Assembly: GCA_903772945.1 (NCBI GenBank)
Contig: CAICTM010000231.1
Coordinates: forward strand, 1 to 64,000
Direction: 5' to 3'
From: Seminavis robusta
Lineage: Eukaryota; Bacillariophyta; Bacillariophyceae; Naviculales; Naviculaceae
DNA length: 64,000 nucleotides
Positions 31,993 through 42,649 of this stretch are shown one piece after another (the first letter of the stretch is position 1; every line of letters starts with the position of its first letter). A program made the position numbers and the translations under genes. Under the pieces are notes generated by a model, which saw only the letters and a program-made list of their open reading frames with translations, made no database searches and was not told the DNA's origin.

Positions 31993-32118
31993 GTAAGTAG
32001 CACCATGGCGCAGTTGGGGAATGGCGTAGCCGGAGGACAATGGATAACTTCATCAATGTGCGGTATGGTCTAACCACTTCCTTCCCTTCCACTGTCTTTC
32101 CTTTCCTTTCCTTCTTAG
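31993..32118 (+). other. Probable intron in the eL42 5' untranslated region
   Basis: Donor AAGTAAGT at 31993 and a strong pyrimidine tract ending CCTTTCCTTCTTAG at 32118 define a 126-nt GT-AG intron ending 27 bp before the eL42 start codon. Leader introns are frequent in ribosomal protein genes. Confidence 0.6.
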
Positions 32119-32145
32119 GTTTTCATAGTATTGAAATATTGAACC

Positions 32146-32457
32146 ATGGTGAATGTTCCAAAAGAGCGCAAAACTTACTGTGCTGGCAAGTGCAAGAAGC
32201 ATGCCATACACAAGGTGACCCAGTACAAGGCTGGTAAGGCCAGTAACTTTGCACAAGGCAAGCGCCGATACGACTCCAAGCAAATGGGATTTGGAGGCCA
32301 AACCAAGCCCGTCTTCCACAAGAAGGCCAAGACCACAAGAAAGGTTGTCCTTCGTCTCGAATGTAAGAAGTGTAAGACCAAGAAGCAGCTGTGCTTGAAG
32401 AGGACCAAGCATTTCGAACTGGGAGCCAAGGCAGCACAATCGGGTCACCAGTACTAA
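32146..32457 (+). CDS. RPL44: Large-subunit ribosomal protein eL42 (L44/L36a)
   Basis: A single coding exon of 103 residues, near-identical in pattern to eL42 of other eukaryotes: [12 protein letters not shown] at the start, then [48 protein letters not shown] and KKCKTKKQ. It keeps the zinc-binding Cys pairs (C12/C16 and the CKKC near 74-77). eL42 sits at the E site of the 60S subunit. Pro55 corresponds to yeast Pro56; in yeast a change there gives cycloheximide resistance, so this protein predicts normal sensitivity. A leader intron lies just upstream. Confidence 0.97.
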   Translation: MVNVPKERKTYCAGKCKKHAIHKVTQYKAGKASNFAQGKRRYDSKQMGFGGQTKPVFHKKAKTTRKVVLRLECKKCKTKKQLCLKRTKHFELGAKAAQSGHQY

Positions 32458-33367
32458 ACACTATAATATCACAATTAGCATCCCAGATGACTATAATAAC
32501 ACGGCAATTCAGAACTGCTTTCTGGTCTTTCTACAGCTGTTGGCTTGGATTTCGAAGGATGAAGCTGCCTTTAGATCTTCGGCTCAGGTGTCAGCGGAGT
32601 TATCGTTGCCTGAACGTAGACCCCTTGCTTCTGGTTGAGCTGTCGTTTCCTCGGAATCGTCGAGATGGCGAAGGCTACGCGTATTAGTATCTACAAACCG
32701 ATACAGGGACTTCTCTCCCTGGCCACTATTTGGTCCAGGATGAAGCACGGTCTGTTTCGCCGTCAAGCCAAACAAAAAGGCTCCGTCATGTGCCTTGCAA
32801 CGTTTGACCGGATCCATGACAATCAATCACACCACAGATCAGCACGTTGTTTGTCCGGTATCAATACTAATGCCAGCCATTAAATACGGTACTTGAGCTG
32901 CATTCATTGCATGGGTATTGAACAACTACATGTGCATATAGTTTCGACAAAGGCTCAGTTCCTATCAACGTGTTGGAAAGTCCTCTCATTGTCTAGCTAG
33001 ATTATCATCACTTGCCCGCCTCGCTCCGTGTTGATATCAATGGCTAAACAACCGGTATCTTCCCTTTTGGACCCCTTCCCTGCCTTTCGATTGGGATTCC
33101 TTGGAGACAACCCCAATCAACAATCTGAGCGATGGGGCACGCTTCGGAACAACCAGTGTCCCCCAGCTAGCCGTCGTAGCATTCCCTTGACGTCGAGTCA
33201 TTTCTGTCTTCTTGGCTCTCTTGTCGCCCTCCAATTGTTTCCCACTGACTTCCTCCCCTTCTCATTCTTCCTTGCACACTTTTCTCCCCCCCCCCCTTTT
33301 ACTGCAATTGCCGCAACAACACAGGCCAAGTGTTTCAGTCTGTACGCGGGAGGTTCCAAAGGAGTCA
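32458..33367. other. Intergenic
   Basis: About 900 bp between eL42 and the GT92 gene (convergent). Only unsupported short frames. A run of 13 C lies near 33285-33298. Confidence 0.5.
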
Positions 33368-34972
33368 TCACGATGTTTTCTGCGGATGTGGAGGAGTGGA
33401 GTTGTATCCAAGGTCTACGTGGGCCGCAAAGTTTGGCATGAGGGCATTGGATTCGTAAAGGGCAGCGAGGATCTTGTCTCGGTATCGATCGCGTATTTCC
33501 GGATAGGACACCAAGTCGGCATCGGTTCCCTTGTGTTGAAACACTCCCAACAGTGGCGATCGGTAGTGGTACAAATCCACCTGGTTGGGATCCGTGTTGA
33601 TGCTGCGGCCACCATCTCGTGCCAAGTGTACCCAGGCATCGTTGACCACCGCAGGGCGATAGAAACACTTGCGACGCCCTCCCGTGCTTCCCTTGGTTCG
33701 ATTGAGTCGATAGGTAAAGTCGATGGTAAGCTGGAACTGGTCCGATGTGCTGGCATTCTCGTTCTTGTCCTGCAGTGGCTCTGTGAGTTTGTTCCGACCA
33801 AACGCCACTCCCTCCATGCATACTTGCCCCAGAGTGGCTGGATCCGAATCCTGGGCAAATGTTCGTTCGAGGTAAGCGGGAAGAGGAGCTTGGCTGTTGT
33901 TCACTAGTAGTTCAGGGTCCAGGACTGCCACGTATTCGTCCACGTCGGGAGTGTAAATCCAATCCAAGTCGTACTGTTTTGCCAAATACAAGCATTGATT
34001 GATGGCAGCTGCTTGGAACATGCTTTCTCCACCAAATTTCAAGGTAGCGTTGGGCCGTTTGTGTTGATGCCGTGCCCATGTATAATGATAGGGAATGTAG
34101 GTAACGTCCTGGTTGTTGTTGTGTGGTAGCTTGTGGTTGTTCCGGACGTTTTCAAATGGCTCGGATACAAAGAGCCAAAAGTGCTGCACTCCAATGAGAC
34201 GATGATATTCAATCCACTCGGGCAGTAGATCGTGCTGTCCCCAAAATCGTGTGATGCAGGCCCCAACTTTGACATGCGGCGGTGGTTTGTGTCGTCGTTC
34301 CAAATTGCTGCACTGCAAGTACGGTTCCAGATGGTACGTGGTGTTCTGGAGTAGTTCGTCATTGTCCGGCCAAAGATACTTGGGAGTGGCCATTACTTGC
34401 TGCTGCGTGTGGTTGTTGTTGTTGTTGTTGTTGTCTGATGAGTAAGTATTGGTTGGAGGTAGATCCAAGCGGAGATACACTCGGTCATTCCTAGGTTGCT
34501 TCAACCGTTTGGTAAAGACAGGTGTTGCCGTGTGGTTGTTTCCCGAAGAGTCCTGCCACATCCACTCCATCCTGTTGAGCCTGGGAGCAAAGTAGTTGCC
34601 GATGCCAGTGTCAATGGTCAATAGTATGACCAGCCAGTACCGTTGGCCCGTGGACTTGTCGTTCATGGCCCAAATCCATTCCATCCAGGGAGCCTTGGAA
34701 TCCATCCATCGATCAATGTTGGCATTCTGCCACGAGTCCAAGTCCAGGCGACACTGTGTGGCGGCTGAGATATTATTGGCGGCAGCACTGTCGCTTGGTC
34801 CATCTTCTTGTCCTGTCCTTACCATCATGATTCTTCTATCGACGGCATCAATACTGCCCGAGTACTTTGCTCGTTCCAGGAAACCATTGAAGATTCGAAT
34901 GTTGGCTGCGACAATGAGGACCGCGAGCAAAGCTGGCGGCGAAATGAGACGAACGGTTCGACCAAACGACAT
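33368..34972 (-). CDS. GT92-family glycosyltransferase, type II membrane protein
   Basis: One exon, 534 residues. A short N-terminal tail and one transmembrane segment (about 9-28, PPALLAVLIVAANIRIF) give type II topology, as for Golgi glycosyltransferases. The catalytic region starts near 225 with VKVGACITRFWGQHDLLPEW, then IEYHRLIGVQHFWLFV. The metal-binding DxD-type motif is DWIYTPDVDEYV near 340. The later WVHLARDGGRS and YHYRSPLLGVFQHKGTD match the family's C-terminal part. GT92 (formerly DUF23) enzymes add galactose or related sugars to glycans; the acceptor here is unknown. A run of Asn (about 180-187) is encoded by a TTG/AAC repeat. It has several N-glycosylation sites, as expected for a lumenal protein. 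Confidence 0.8.
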   Translation of the reverse strand: MSFGRTVRLISPPALLAVLIVAANIRIFNGFLERAKYSGSIDAVDRRIMMVRTGQEDGPSDSAAANNISAATQCRLDLDSWQNANIDRWMDSKAPWMEWIWAMNDKSTGQRYWLVILLTIDTGIGNYFAPRLNRMEWMWQDSSGNNHTATPVFTKRLKQPRNDRVYLRLDLPPTNTYSSDNNNNNNNHTQQQVMATPKYLWPDNDELLQNTTYHLEPYLQCSNLERRHKPPPHVKVGACITRFWGQHDLLPEWIEYHRLIGVQHFWLFVSEPFENVRNNHKLPHNNNQDVTYIPYHYTWARHQHKRPNATLKFGGESMFQAAAINQCLYLAKQYDLDWIYTPDVDEYVAVLDPELLVNNSQAPLPAYLERTFAQDSDPATLGQVCMEGVAFGRNKLTEPLQDKNENASTSDQFQLTIDFTYRLNRTKGSTGGRRKCFYRPAVVNDAWVHLARDGGRSINTDPNQVDLYHYRSPLLGVFQHKGTDADLVSYPEIRDRYRDKILAALYESNALMPNFAAHVDLGYNSTPPHPQKTS

Positions 34973-37105
34973 GGTTCCAAGTCAGAAGTCAAGTAGTAAT
35001 GATGGATTCGACTCGGATCCATTGAGGCCGAGAGGTTGTGAAGACAACATGAAACTCTTGTGCAAAGCATGTGGAGGCCTCACACGTGAATAATATCATC
35101 GAGCGATCGATCGAGCTGTCCGAGACGCCTTCTTAATGATGGCAAAAATGACCCCAAAAAGAGAGCAATGGTGCCGTACATCTATCTCGATATCTCGTTA
35201 GTTGGCTTCCGTGGATAACCTCCCTAATGGTACCGATACTCTACGCCTGTAAACCCCCTTATTACAGCTTGTCGGCTAAAACAGGTTACAGTAAGAAGTA
35301 GGAATACTATGACCAAAGCAATCACCTCGTCGATAAGATACTTCTGTTGTGCAAACCTAACTTCTTCATCAACAGCAATGACTGTCCACTGAGTCCAATC
35401 TCATTATCTTTCATATCTTTTAGCCACTAGCTAGCAGCTATTGTCACATACCCTATGACTAACCATGTCCTCAGACAGTGAGGAGCCACCACCAAAGCAC
35501 AAGAAGGCAAAGGTCCAAAGCCAAAATTGAGCGAGGAAACCAAGGATGTTGTGGGATAGGGGGATCTGGAGGACTTGGATGTAGATGGTGATGTGGAAGA
35601 TAGTGGGTACCAGCTGCCCTCACTCTTCACATAGAAGTAGTATTAACTTAGGATTTGAGACGTTGGTACTCGTAGCTTATCTTATTGGTTTGGGAAATCT
35701 GAGTGTCTAGCTAGCTAAATACAGTAGGTTATCTTTTAAAAGACTTCTGAAAATCTGAGTGCTATGAAATTTAAACGTACTTATCTTAATAAAAGTATGA
35801 GTGAGGAGTGTAGATTGTACTAAAAACTATCAGGTCGGGACGCTGGGACCTGTCTACCAGTTCACTTGGAGCAGCTCTTGTACGTACATGTACAATTATT
35901 GTAGCTGACACGCGACGCCTGGTTGACACTTTTTCACTCGAAAGGGATCGAATCGAGTCAGTCGAGTCGAGTCACAGTACTTCTCCAATCGCGGCCACAT
36001 GTCGTGGCGCCACACGTACACCACTGCCACCCGCATTCTACCGTACTAGTACTATGAGTAGTGGCGGAAGACATGGGCATTTCAACTCTGGCCCTCTAGC
36101 TAGCTAGTTGGACTGTCATCTACATACGGCTACACCTCATTGTGCCGTGTTGGAACGATAGTCCTAGAGTTGGGGAAAAGTGTGGGATTGGTGCGATCTA
36201 GTGCATCCAAAGCTGTTGGAACCCAAACACTGAACTGAGCGGCCAGCCAGCCAGGGTGGGTATCTCGCGAAGAGGCAACATTGTCATCTTCCTTGGTCGG
36301 CTGCTCGGAGCAGCTTGCTCTGGATTGGCTCTTGCTGGTTTTTCTCGCCTTTGCAGTAGTAGGTATCCCTAGCTCTGCCGGTACCGGTATCTCGCAGTGG
36401 CAGTCTAAGCCAGGAGCATGCGCGAGTCCCCTACATTGCTACCCATGCATTAGTCTAGCTAGCTAGTATTAATGGTGTACTGGTATGTCGTTCTCTTTGC
36501 ATTCGCCCATCGTAGCCGAGAGCAGAACAATCCGGCTGTCCCTTGCCATCACGAACCAACTCCACGGCAAGAATCAACACCGGTACATTGGCCAAACTAG
36601 CAAGGATTGCAAAAGATCTCTCCATTAGCAGTTGATTTGAGTTGGCCACGACTTCATGACATGTTCCGAAGGAAGCAATCGTACGAAGTGTTAGGTCTTG
36701 GTTGGGAGGGGTTTTGATGGTTTCCGTGAGGTGCGGCTTGTGTTACTTTATTACGGGACCGCCGCCAACAGCAAGACTGCGCTAGATCGACGAGGACCTT
36801 CCCACTTTGTGAAGGGAGCCCGCCCTGATTTCTTTCATCTCTGCAAGTGCTCTCCTACATTGTTTGTCCCTTTGACTTACAAGAATGTGCTCGGCCGGAA
36901 GCAAGATTCCAACTTGAATCGGAAGTGCACGTCACACCGACATCATCAATTTAAGTTTTTGGCAACCCGTTGGAGGCGCAGCCAAACGACACAGAAAAAG
37001 GGCTCACAAATCAGCACGAACCAGCGGAGGAAAAAGGACACCAAAACCGTTGCACCGCAAACTCTTTCATACTTTACACAAAACAAAAAACAAAAACAAA
37101 ACAAA
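34973..37105. other. Intergenic, 2.1 kb, with a dispersed repeat
   Basis: No confident gene. It contains one copy of a dispersed repeat (35320-35650; the inverted partner is at 51525-51885), several CTAGCTAG clusters (35433, 35707, 36097 and 36452) and CGAGT repeats near 35945. An open frame reads into the next gene from 36698, but only through non-ATG codons. Confidence 0.55.
35320..35650 (+). repeat. Dispersed inverted repeat, copy A, with micro-ORF
   Basis: Homologous to the reverse strand of 51525-51885. Shared blocks include ACCTCxTCGATAAGAT, GTCCAATCTCA, TATCTTTCAT, TAGCCACTAGC and TATTGTCACATACC. Copy A has ATG 35465 encoding the 21-residue MSSDSEEPPPKHKKAKVQSQN before a stop. Downstream, other frames keep an acidic stretch (GDLEDLDVDGDVEDSGYQ), so the unit may derive from the 5' end of a longer acidic gene. 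Confidence 0.65.
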
Positions 37106-38487
37106 ATGATGATCAAGATTAACTCGCTCCTACTACTCGGGTCTCTCCTTGTCGGCTCTACCGCTGCTGCGGGGGTCAAAGGAATGCACTCTCCTCCAAG
37201 CACTCGAGGCAGACAATTGAAGAAGAAATTCGGAGGCCCCAACGCGCGAGACTGTGAATTCTGTAAGTGGAATGACTGTGTTGGGTGTTGTAATGCTTTG
37301 CTTTGCTTGTTGTCTTTGTCAAACTCATCGATTTTTTCTGTGTCTAATGAATTTCCACAGCCGACAAGAAAGATACGGTGGAGTTTGAATGCCGCTCCAA
37401 GATTGGTGGTCCCACCAAAGGCAAGGATTCGAAGGATTCGACTGACGACGGAGCCACAGCCCGTGGTATTTCGATTGTGCCCGACTTGGAAATCAAAGAC
37501 AAAATCAAGTATCAGGTCAAGACCACCCGAGATGGGATTCGCGTCAAGTTGGAATACAAGAACGAAGTCAATGGCCAAGACAATTCGCCTAGCATTCCGG
37601 TGCTAGATGGAGAGGAAGACCCAGTCGCAATTTCCAGAACCGAGACGGAAACCAAAACCAAATTTGAACTCAATTTCATGAGTCTGGTGGAATATGTCAA
37701 GGGGAACGATACCGACGTAGAGAGTGAAACAGAAGCCTACAACTGGGACTCGGATGAAATTCTACAAACCATTCCCTTGACTCGTTGGGATGATATCTCT
37801 GATGTCATGAATGACGATGTGGGAGTTGTTTCTTACTTTACAGCTACTTCGGAAGCATTGGGCGACGATGGAGGAGTCGTCACCTTTAATTTTACCATTG
37901 CACGTGCTGATCAGGGAGACCACATCAGTGCCAACAGCATGAAGATTGATGTTCGCATTGTCGACTTTCCTTGGCTACAAACGGACTCCTCCTACATTGC
38001 CTTGATGAGCACCTTTGAATCCCAAAAGAAGGTCAAGGTCAAGTACGATGAAAAAGCCAAAGTTTCCGAGGGAGGAAGGGCCAAACGGGCAAAGGACATT
38101 TCCATCTCTTTCAATGATGAAGATTTGGAAGACACCTTGGGTTTTACTGCCTATGGACAATACACATGGGAAGAGGATGCCAAGGTCAGCAGATCTATGA
38201 CGGAACTAGACACAATGACGTCACGACAAGGCACGGAGAATATGACTGAAACGATGGAAGACACGGACACAATTCAGGTCGTTGCTACGTCTCCTACTGA
38301 TGTTGGCACTGAAACATACCAGAGCATTGCCTATTCATTTGTGGGATCCGAAGCTCAAGGCGCTGCTGACATCTTTTGGGACCCTACAACTGGAATTTCC
38401 TACGAAACCTCTTCTGCTTTGGGAGGAATGGCTCGATTGGTGGGTGCTGGGCTCGTTGGAACCATTACGCTACTAGCAGCATGGTAA
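37106..38487 (+). CDS. Probable GPI-anchored surface protein of unknown function
   Basis: Two exons, 37106-37262 and 37361-38487, joined by a 98-nt GT-AG intron, give 427 residues. The start at 37106 is chosen because it gives a good signal peptide (MMIKINSLLLLGSLLVGSTAAAG). The mature part begins with a basic stretch (RGRQLKKKFGG) and a Cys pair (DCEF, FEC). A beta-rich region follows, with KIKYQVKTTRDGIRVKLEY and FNFTIARADQ, then SMKIDVRIVDFPWLQTDSS. The C-terminus is a weakly hydrophobic tail (GGMARLVGAGLVGTITLLAA) ending at a Trp, as expected for GPI attachment. The 3' part is rich in Thr, Met and Asp. I do not recognise the domain. A role at the cell surface is inferred only from the targeting signals. 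Confidence 0.7.
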
Positions 38488-39272
38488 AGAAGGGGTTCGT
38501 ACCGGTATGCAAGAAGGTCCAGTCCCCTGATGATGTGTATAGATTGATACATCTCGGTGGTACCGGGAGGTAGAAGCCTGTGCCATTCTTATGCCTGGTT
38601 CCCCAAGTCCGTGAGTTTGTGGACGAAACCAATGCAATTGCATCCATTCCTACATTTTAGTATAATGTATTGTAGATATTTTAAAAAGGAGGTTGCCGCA
38701 AACAATCAGAAGTGTAGCATAGCACCCGTTTGTAGCCAATGACCGCCATCAGCTATGACACCAACTTTTTTTTTTGGATCTATAGGAGGATGGCTACCAC
38801 GAAACTCAACCTCCTGCATGCCGGTAGGTCCTTTCGACTCCTTTCAGATGGCAGCTCCAGCCAAAGAAGCAGCTTCGTGCCTCATCCCAGTGCATGTACA
38901 TGTACTAGTAGTGACAGAAGCGAAGGTGGACCACTTCCGCCATCACGTAAAAGAGAAGCTTTTGGCAGCCCAAGTTCCAGTGAGCTACACAAGGAACAAA
39001 TCCACATACAATGCACGCGGGGCTGCTCCATGGGATTAGAGGCTCTGGTTGTGCGGTAATCGAAGCCTTAGCATTTTGCTGGTGTCAAAAAAATGCGAAG
39101 CATCCTTCCTCCGGAAGCAAACGACACAGTTGAGAACACAGCCATTGCGAACGCCGCTCATCGGTTCACTCAGCTTGCAACTCACCCTTCGGAGCTCACA
39201 AAATCAAGAGCTTTCAAGTCAAGGTCCTCAGTCATCGTTTTTAAAAGATCCAAAGCAAAAAACAACACAACC
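38488..39272. other. Mostly intergenic
   Basis: No confident gene. A frame at 38850-39041 reads VHVHVLVVTEAKVDHFRHHV and slightly resembles the start of an antibiotic-biosynthesis-monooxygenase fold, but it is cut short. Confidence 0.4.
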
Positions 39273-39905
39273 ATGTCCTCCTCCCATCGCACCTTGGGGC
39301 AAAAGATCATGCACTTCCTCTTCCACTCGCCAACAGAGAGTGATTTGGGCCTGCCTCCTCCGAAGGAGCATCTGACAAAGTCACAAGCTATGGAGAAAAT
39401 TGAATACGCTTGGGACCATCCCTTGCATCCTCAGAAGAAAGAAGAAAGTCCAAAGGAATCCGAGCATCATGAACATCATGAGCATAACCACAAGACTATG
39501 GGACAGAAGATTTCGCACCTCCTTTTCGATGTGCCCCATGACAGCGACTTGGGTGTTCCTCCTCCGAAGAAACAAATGTCTAAAGAGGAGGCCCTGAAGT
39601 TAATTGAGTATGCTTGGGACCATCCAATGCACCCTCAGAAAGATGAGCATCCCAAGAAGGCTAAGAATGTTGAACATGAAAAACATCACCACGAGGACAG
39701 CCACGAGGACAGCCACGAGGACAGCCACGAGGACAGCCACGAGACCTTGGGACAAAGGGTGTCCCACTATTTGTTCGATGCCCCTCATGACAGCGATCTT
39801 GGTCTCCCTCCTCCGAAGCAACAGCTTTCAAAGGAAGAAGCTCTCAAAGCAATTGACCATGCCTGGGAGCACCCTTTCAACCCCAAAGCTGTGGCACAGC
39901 ACTAG
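39273..39905 (+). CDS. Unknown His-rich protein with three LGQK...LPPPK repeats
   Basis: 210 residues from ATG 39273 (MSSSHRTLGQK). An in-frame ATG at 39093 would add 60 residues that look less conserved. Three units of about 47 residues lie near 7-53, 74-120 and 161-207. Each has G-Q-(K/R)-(I/V)-xHxLF, then a D-S-D-L-G-(L/V)-PPPK core, then S-K-(E/x)-(E/Q)-A and I-(E/D)-(Y/H)-A-W-(D/E)-HP. Linkers are rich in His, Glu and Lys (EHHEHHEHNHK). The last linker holds four perfect DSHE units coded by a 12-bp tandem repeat (about 39698-39743). No known domain and no signal peptide. The His-rich linkers might bind metal; this is speculation. Confidence 0.6.
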   Translation: MSSSHRTLGQKIMHFLFHSPTESDLGLPPPKEHLTKSQAMEKIEYAWDHPLHPQKKEESPKESEHHEHHEHNHKTMGQKISHLLFDVPHDSDLGVPPPKKQMSKEEALKLIEYAWDHPMHPQKDEHPKKAKNVEHEKHHHEDSHEDSHEDSHEDSHETLGQRVSHYLFDAPHDSDLGLPPPKQQLSKEEALKAIDHAWEHPFNPKAVAQH

Positions 39906-40381
39906 TCAAGCAAGACCATGCAAGAGGCGAGAGTGCAAATGGCACGTACGATGCTTCGCTGGGGTGTCCTCAGATGAAATTGTGCGCATGTTTGACTTCC
40001 TTCTGTGATGATGTTGTGAAATTGATACTAGTACTTGTATGTACCATAGTAACACTACTAGCAATCAAAACTATCCTCTTCCCCTAAGCTTGACCCAATA
40101 CTAGCTAGCTTCGTGCACTCCGATGTAGCCAGCTAGCCAACGAAAGCAGATTTGGCTGGTGGAAGCATCGAATTTCGATTAGTGCCAATTGACCATTAGA
40201 TTCTGAAGTAGGTCATCAGTCTTGGGGAGGGGCTCTGGATCAGACCGTTTCACAAGCACACTTCTTATCCAGGGGTGCATGTGGCAGTGACTGACTATGG
40301 CCACCAGAGGAAATTTGACATTTCTTATTTCATTCCTGTTTCAATAGCTGGGAGGCACCCGCTCTAGTCAAGCTGAACTGG
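39906..40381. other. Intergenic, convergent spacer
   Basis: No gene. Contains CTAGCTAG-type strings near 40100, 40130 and 40380. Confidence 0.5.
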
Positions 40382-42248
40382 CTAGCTGGATGGGGGATAC
40401 CCCGCCTTCTTTGTCAGAGACTCAGAGGGCATGAGATCCTCCAGCAAGGTATCCACAGTTGCGGGGTCCGGTGGATCATCCTCACGCAATGGTTCGCCCT
40501 GCTGTTCTCTCGCTCCTCCTCCAACTCCACCGCCACTGTAAGAGTCACCGTTGGCACATCCAGGAGGATACCATATTCTCATCTCCACGGGAAGAATGCA
40601 AATGTCCAAACGTTTGGCTGCTCCCGCTACCGCCACCAAAAACTCGGCCCGTAGTTGATTGGCATCGTATTTCATGACAGGATAAAAAATGACCTCCAAC
40701 GCCTGTCCTTCAGATCGCATCTTGGCCACACTCTTGATGTAGTTTTCCTTGTCAATCCCCGGATGGGCATCAATCCATCGCTTGAGAAAGGATGCCAACT
40801 GTGCCAAGGGCACGGCAGCGTCTACTAGTCCCAATTGGACATGAAGGCAAAAATGACACGTCTTGGTCGGTCGTCGTGACCAATTGGTCAAAACCAAATC
40901 CCGGAATTCCGAATGGGGGATGTGAACCTGTTTTCGAGTAAAGTCACGTACCACGACATGGCCCAAGGTGATGCCTTCCACAAAGCCTGTGATGAACTGA
41001 GATAAGTCATATGAAACAGCAAATAGTACATGGCATGCAAGGGTGTGAGAGAAGTCGAGGCAGACAATTGGGAGTAAATGTATGTGTCTTACGCACTTCT
41101 TTGGGGTCATTCCCTGGCTTGAACCCCGGTCTTGTGACGGAAATGATTTCTCCGACATGAATGCTATTGCTGAGTACCAGTGGTACCAGACTGCCCACGG
41201 CTTCGCCAAGATGGAGGGCGGTCAAGACAACGGTAAAAAGGACGGAAAGGCCCACTACCACAATGTTTTCATAGAGGTCCACCCCGATAAAGTACAAGAG
41301 CAGCAAAAAGAGACCAACAAATTCTCCCAACAAGACGTAAATGCCAAGGACATTGGCCAAGACTCGGGCAGGACTGTGAGGATGTCGACTGTGAATGCCA
41401 CCGGGAATGCCATGAATGACGTCCACTTCCAAATCTTGAAACGAGGAGCTGTAGGAAACGATGGATCGTAGCTTGGAGAGCTTTTGATTGTTTTGAAGAA
41501 TATTTTCGACACGATCCGCATACCCATGGGCTCCATCATGAAGACCTTCGAGGAAGGAGATCCATCCCACCAGGAGGGTGAATCCCATGGACAGATTCAA
41601 CAATCGGATTGTATTTTCTTGAAACTCTTCCCTGATGACGGTGCTGGCTATCAGTTTGAGATAGGTAATTATAATGATGATTGTCAATAATCCAGCAGCC
41701 CAATTGATTTGGAACATGCTTTTCCAGACATTGGGGTTTTCCGGTTGAATGATTTGTTGTCTTTTTGGTCTTTTACTCAGTCGAAGAGCGCTAGAACCAC
41801 CAGCGTTCTTTTTCTCATTCTCATCTTCACCGTCACGATCTCGATGTCGGTGGCCATTCAAGAGGATCACGGCGTGGACAGAAACATGAAAGAACGCCCA
41901 GTTTAAGAACATGAACATGGGCGGCATGGCAAAGGCCGCACGGACCAGACTGTACTTCATATCATCGGTGAGACCTTGGAAGAGTCCAACGTTGTTGCTC
42001 TGGCGAAAAATAAATTCCGGCACAACGATACTCAAGAAGAATAGGACGAGAGTAATGGTCAAAGGTCCCAAGCCCACCAAACCTTGTCGTTGTTCCGTCG
42101 CTTGGTCGTTCTGAAGATGTTCTTCAAAGACGACATCGGGAAAATTGGCGCCCAAGGGTAAGAGTCTCGCTGTTTCTTCCTTGCTTGGTGGTTCTTCATG
42201 GTCAAAAATCTCTTCATGCTCCTCGCGTTTGCTATCAGTCTTGATCAT
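40382..42248 (-). CDS. MscS-family mechanosensitive ion channel
   Basis: Two exons, 42248-41097 and 40996-40382, with a 100-nt intron (donor GTGCGT, phase 0), give 588 residues. The N-terminal 55 residues are charged and cytoplasmic. Hydrophobic segments lie near 60-82, 100-130, 182-205, 220-240 and 295-325. The last, pore-lining segment near 330-370 is rich in Gly, Ala, Val and Leu (VGLSVLFTVVLTALHLGEAV). The MscS beta-domain follows directly: HVGEIISVTRPGFKPG, FITGFVEGITLGHVVVRDF, then VHIPHSEFRDLVLTNWSRRP. The C-terminal vestibule part is followed by a Gly- and Asp-rich tail. MscS channels open under membrane tension to release osmolytes or ions. There is no plastid presequence, so the plasma membrane or an internal membrane is likely. 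It is divergent from the next gene, with about 400 bp between. Confidence 0.88.
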
Positions 42249-42649
42249 GGTGACTACAGAACATCTTGCTTTGCTGCCGCCTTCTTCAGCACGGTCGGTT
42301 CGGGGGAACGAGTGTACTAGCTAATGTAAGGCCGGTGGCCGTGCAGTCAAGAACGGAAGAGAAAGATCGTTGGATCTTTTCGAATGATCACTCGAAGACG
42401 AACACCTCCCCACCTTTAGAAACCCTCCGATGTAAATAATAAAGCCAGCAGGCTGGCAGTCGAGGCTCGGTTTGAATTACCGAACTAGAACCCCGTTTGT
42501 CGTGGTAATCTGGATCCTCGACTGGGTGGAGCGCATGAGTGTCTGATGGGGAACAAAATTTTGGCTACAGTATCAACCATTCAGTTCTTCGATCCCTGTG
42601 CAGAGAGCTCACAAAACAAACAACAAACAAATAACACTGGTATCATAAC
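42249..42649. other. Divergent promoter region
   Basis: 400 bp between the divergent MscS and TMEM43-like genes. Presumably it holds both promoters; no distinct site seen. Confidence 0.5.

Noticed and set aside
33212-33907. 231-codon plus-strand frame
   Set aside because: It is antisense to the GT92 gene and lacks motifs.
36698-37105. N-terminal extension of the GPI-like protein gene
   Set aside because: It starts at a non-ATG codon, and the internal ATG 37106 gives a proper signal peptide.
38850-39041. Possible antibiotic-biosynthesis-monooxygenase fragment
   Set aside because: Only one strand and one helix match loosely and the frame ends early. Chance similarity is likely.
39093-39272. 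60-residue extension of the His-rich repeat protein
   Set aside because: The repeats begin right after ATG 39273. The extension has no repeat or domain, so it is treated as leader.
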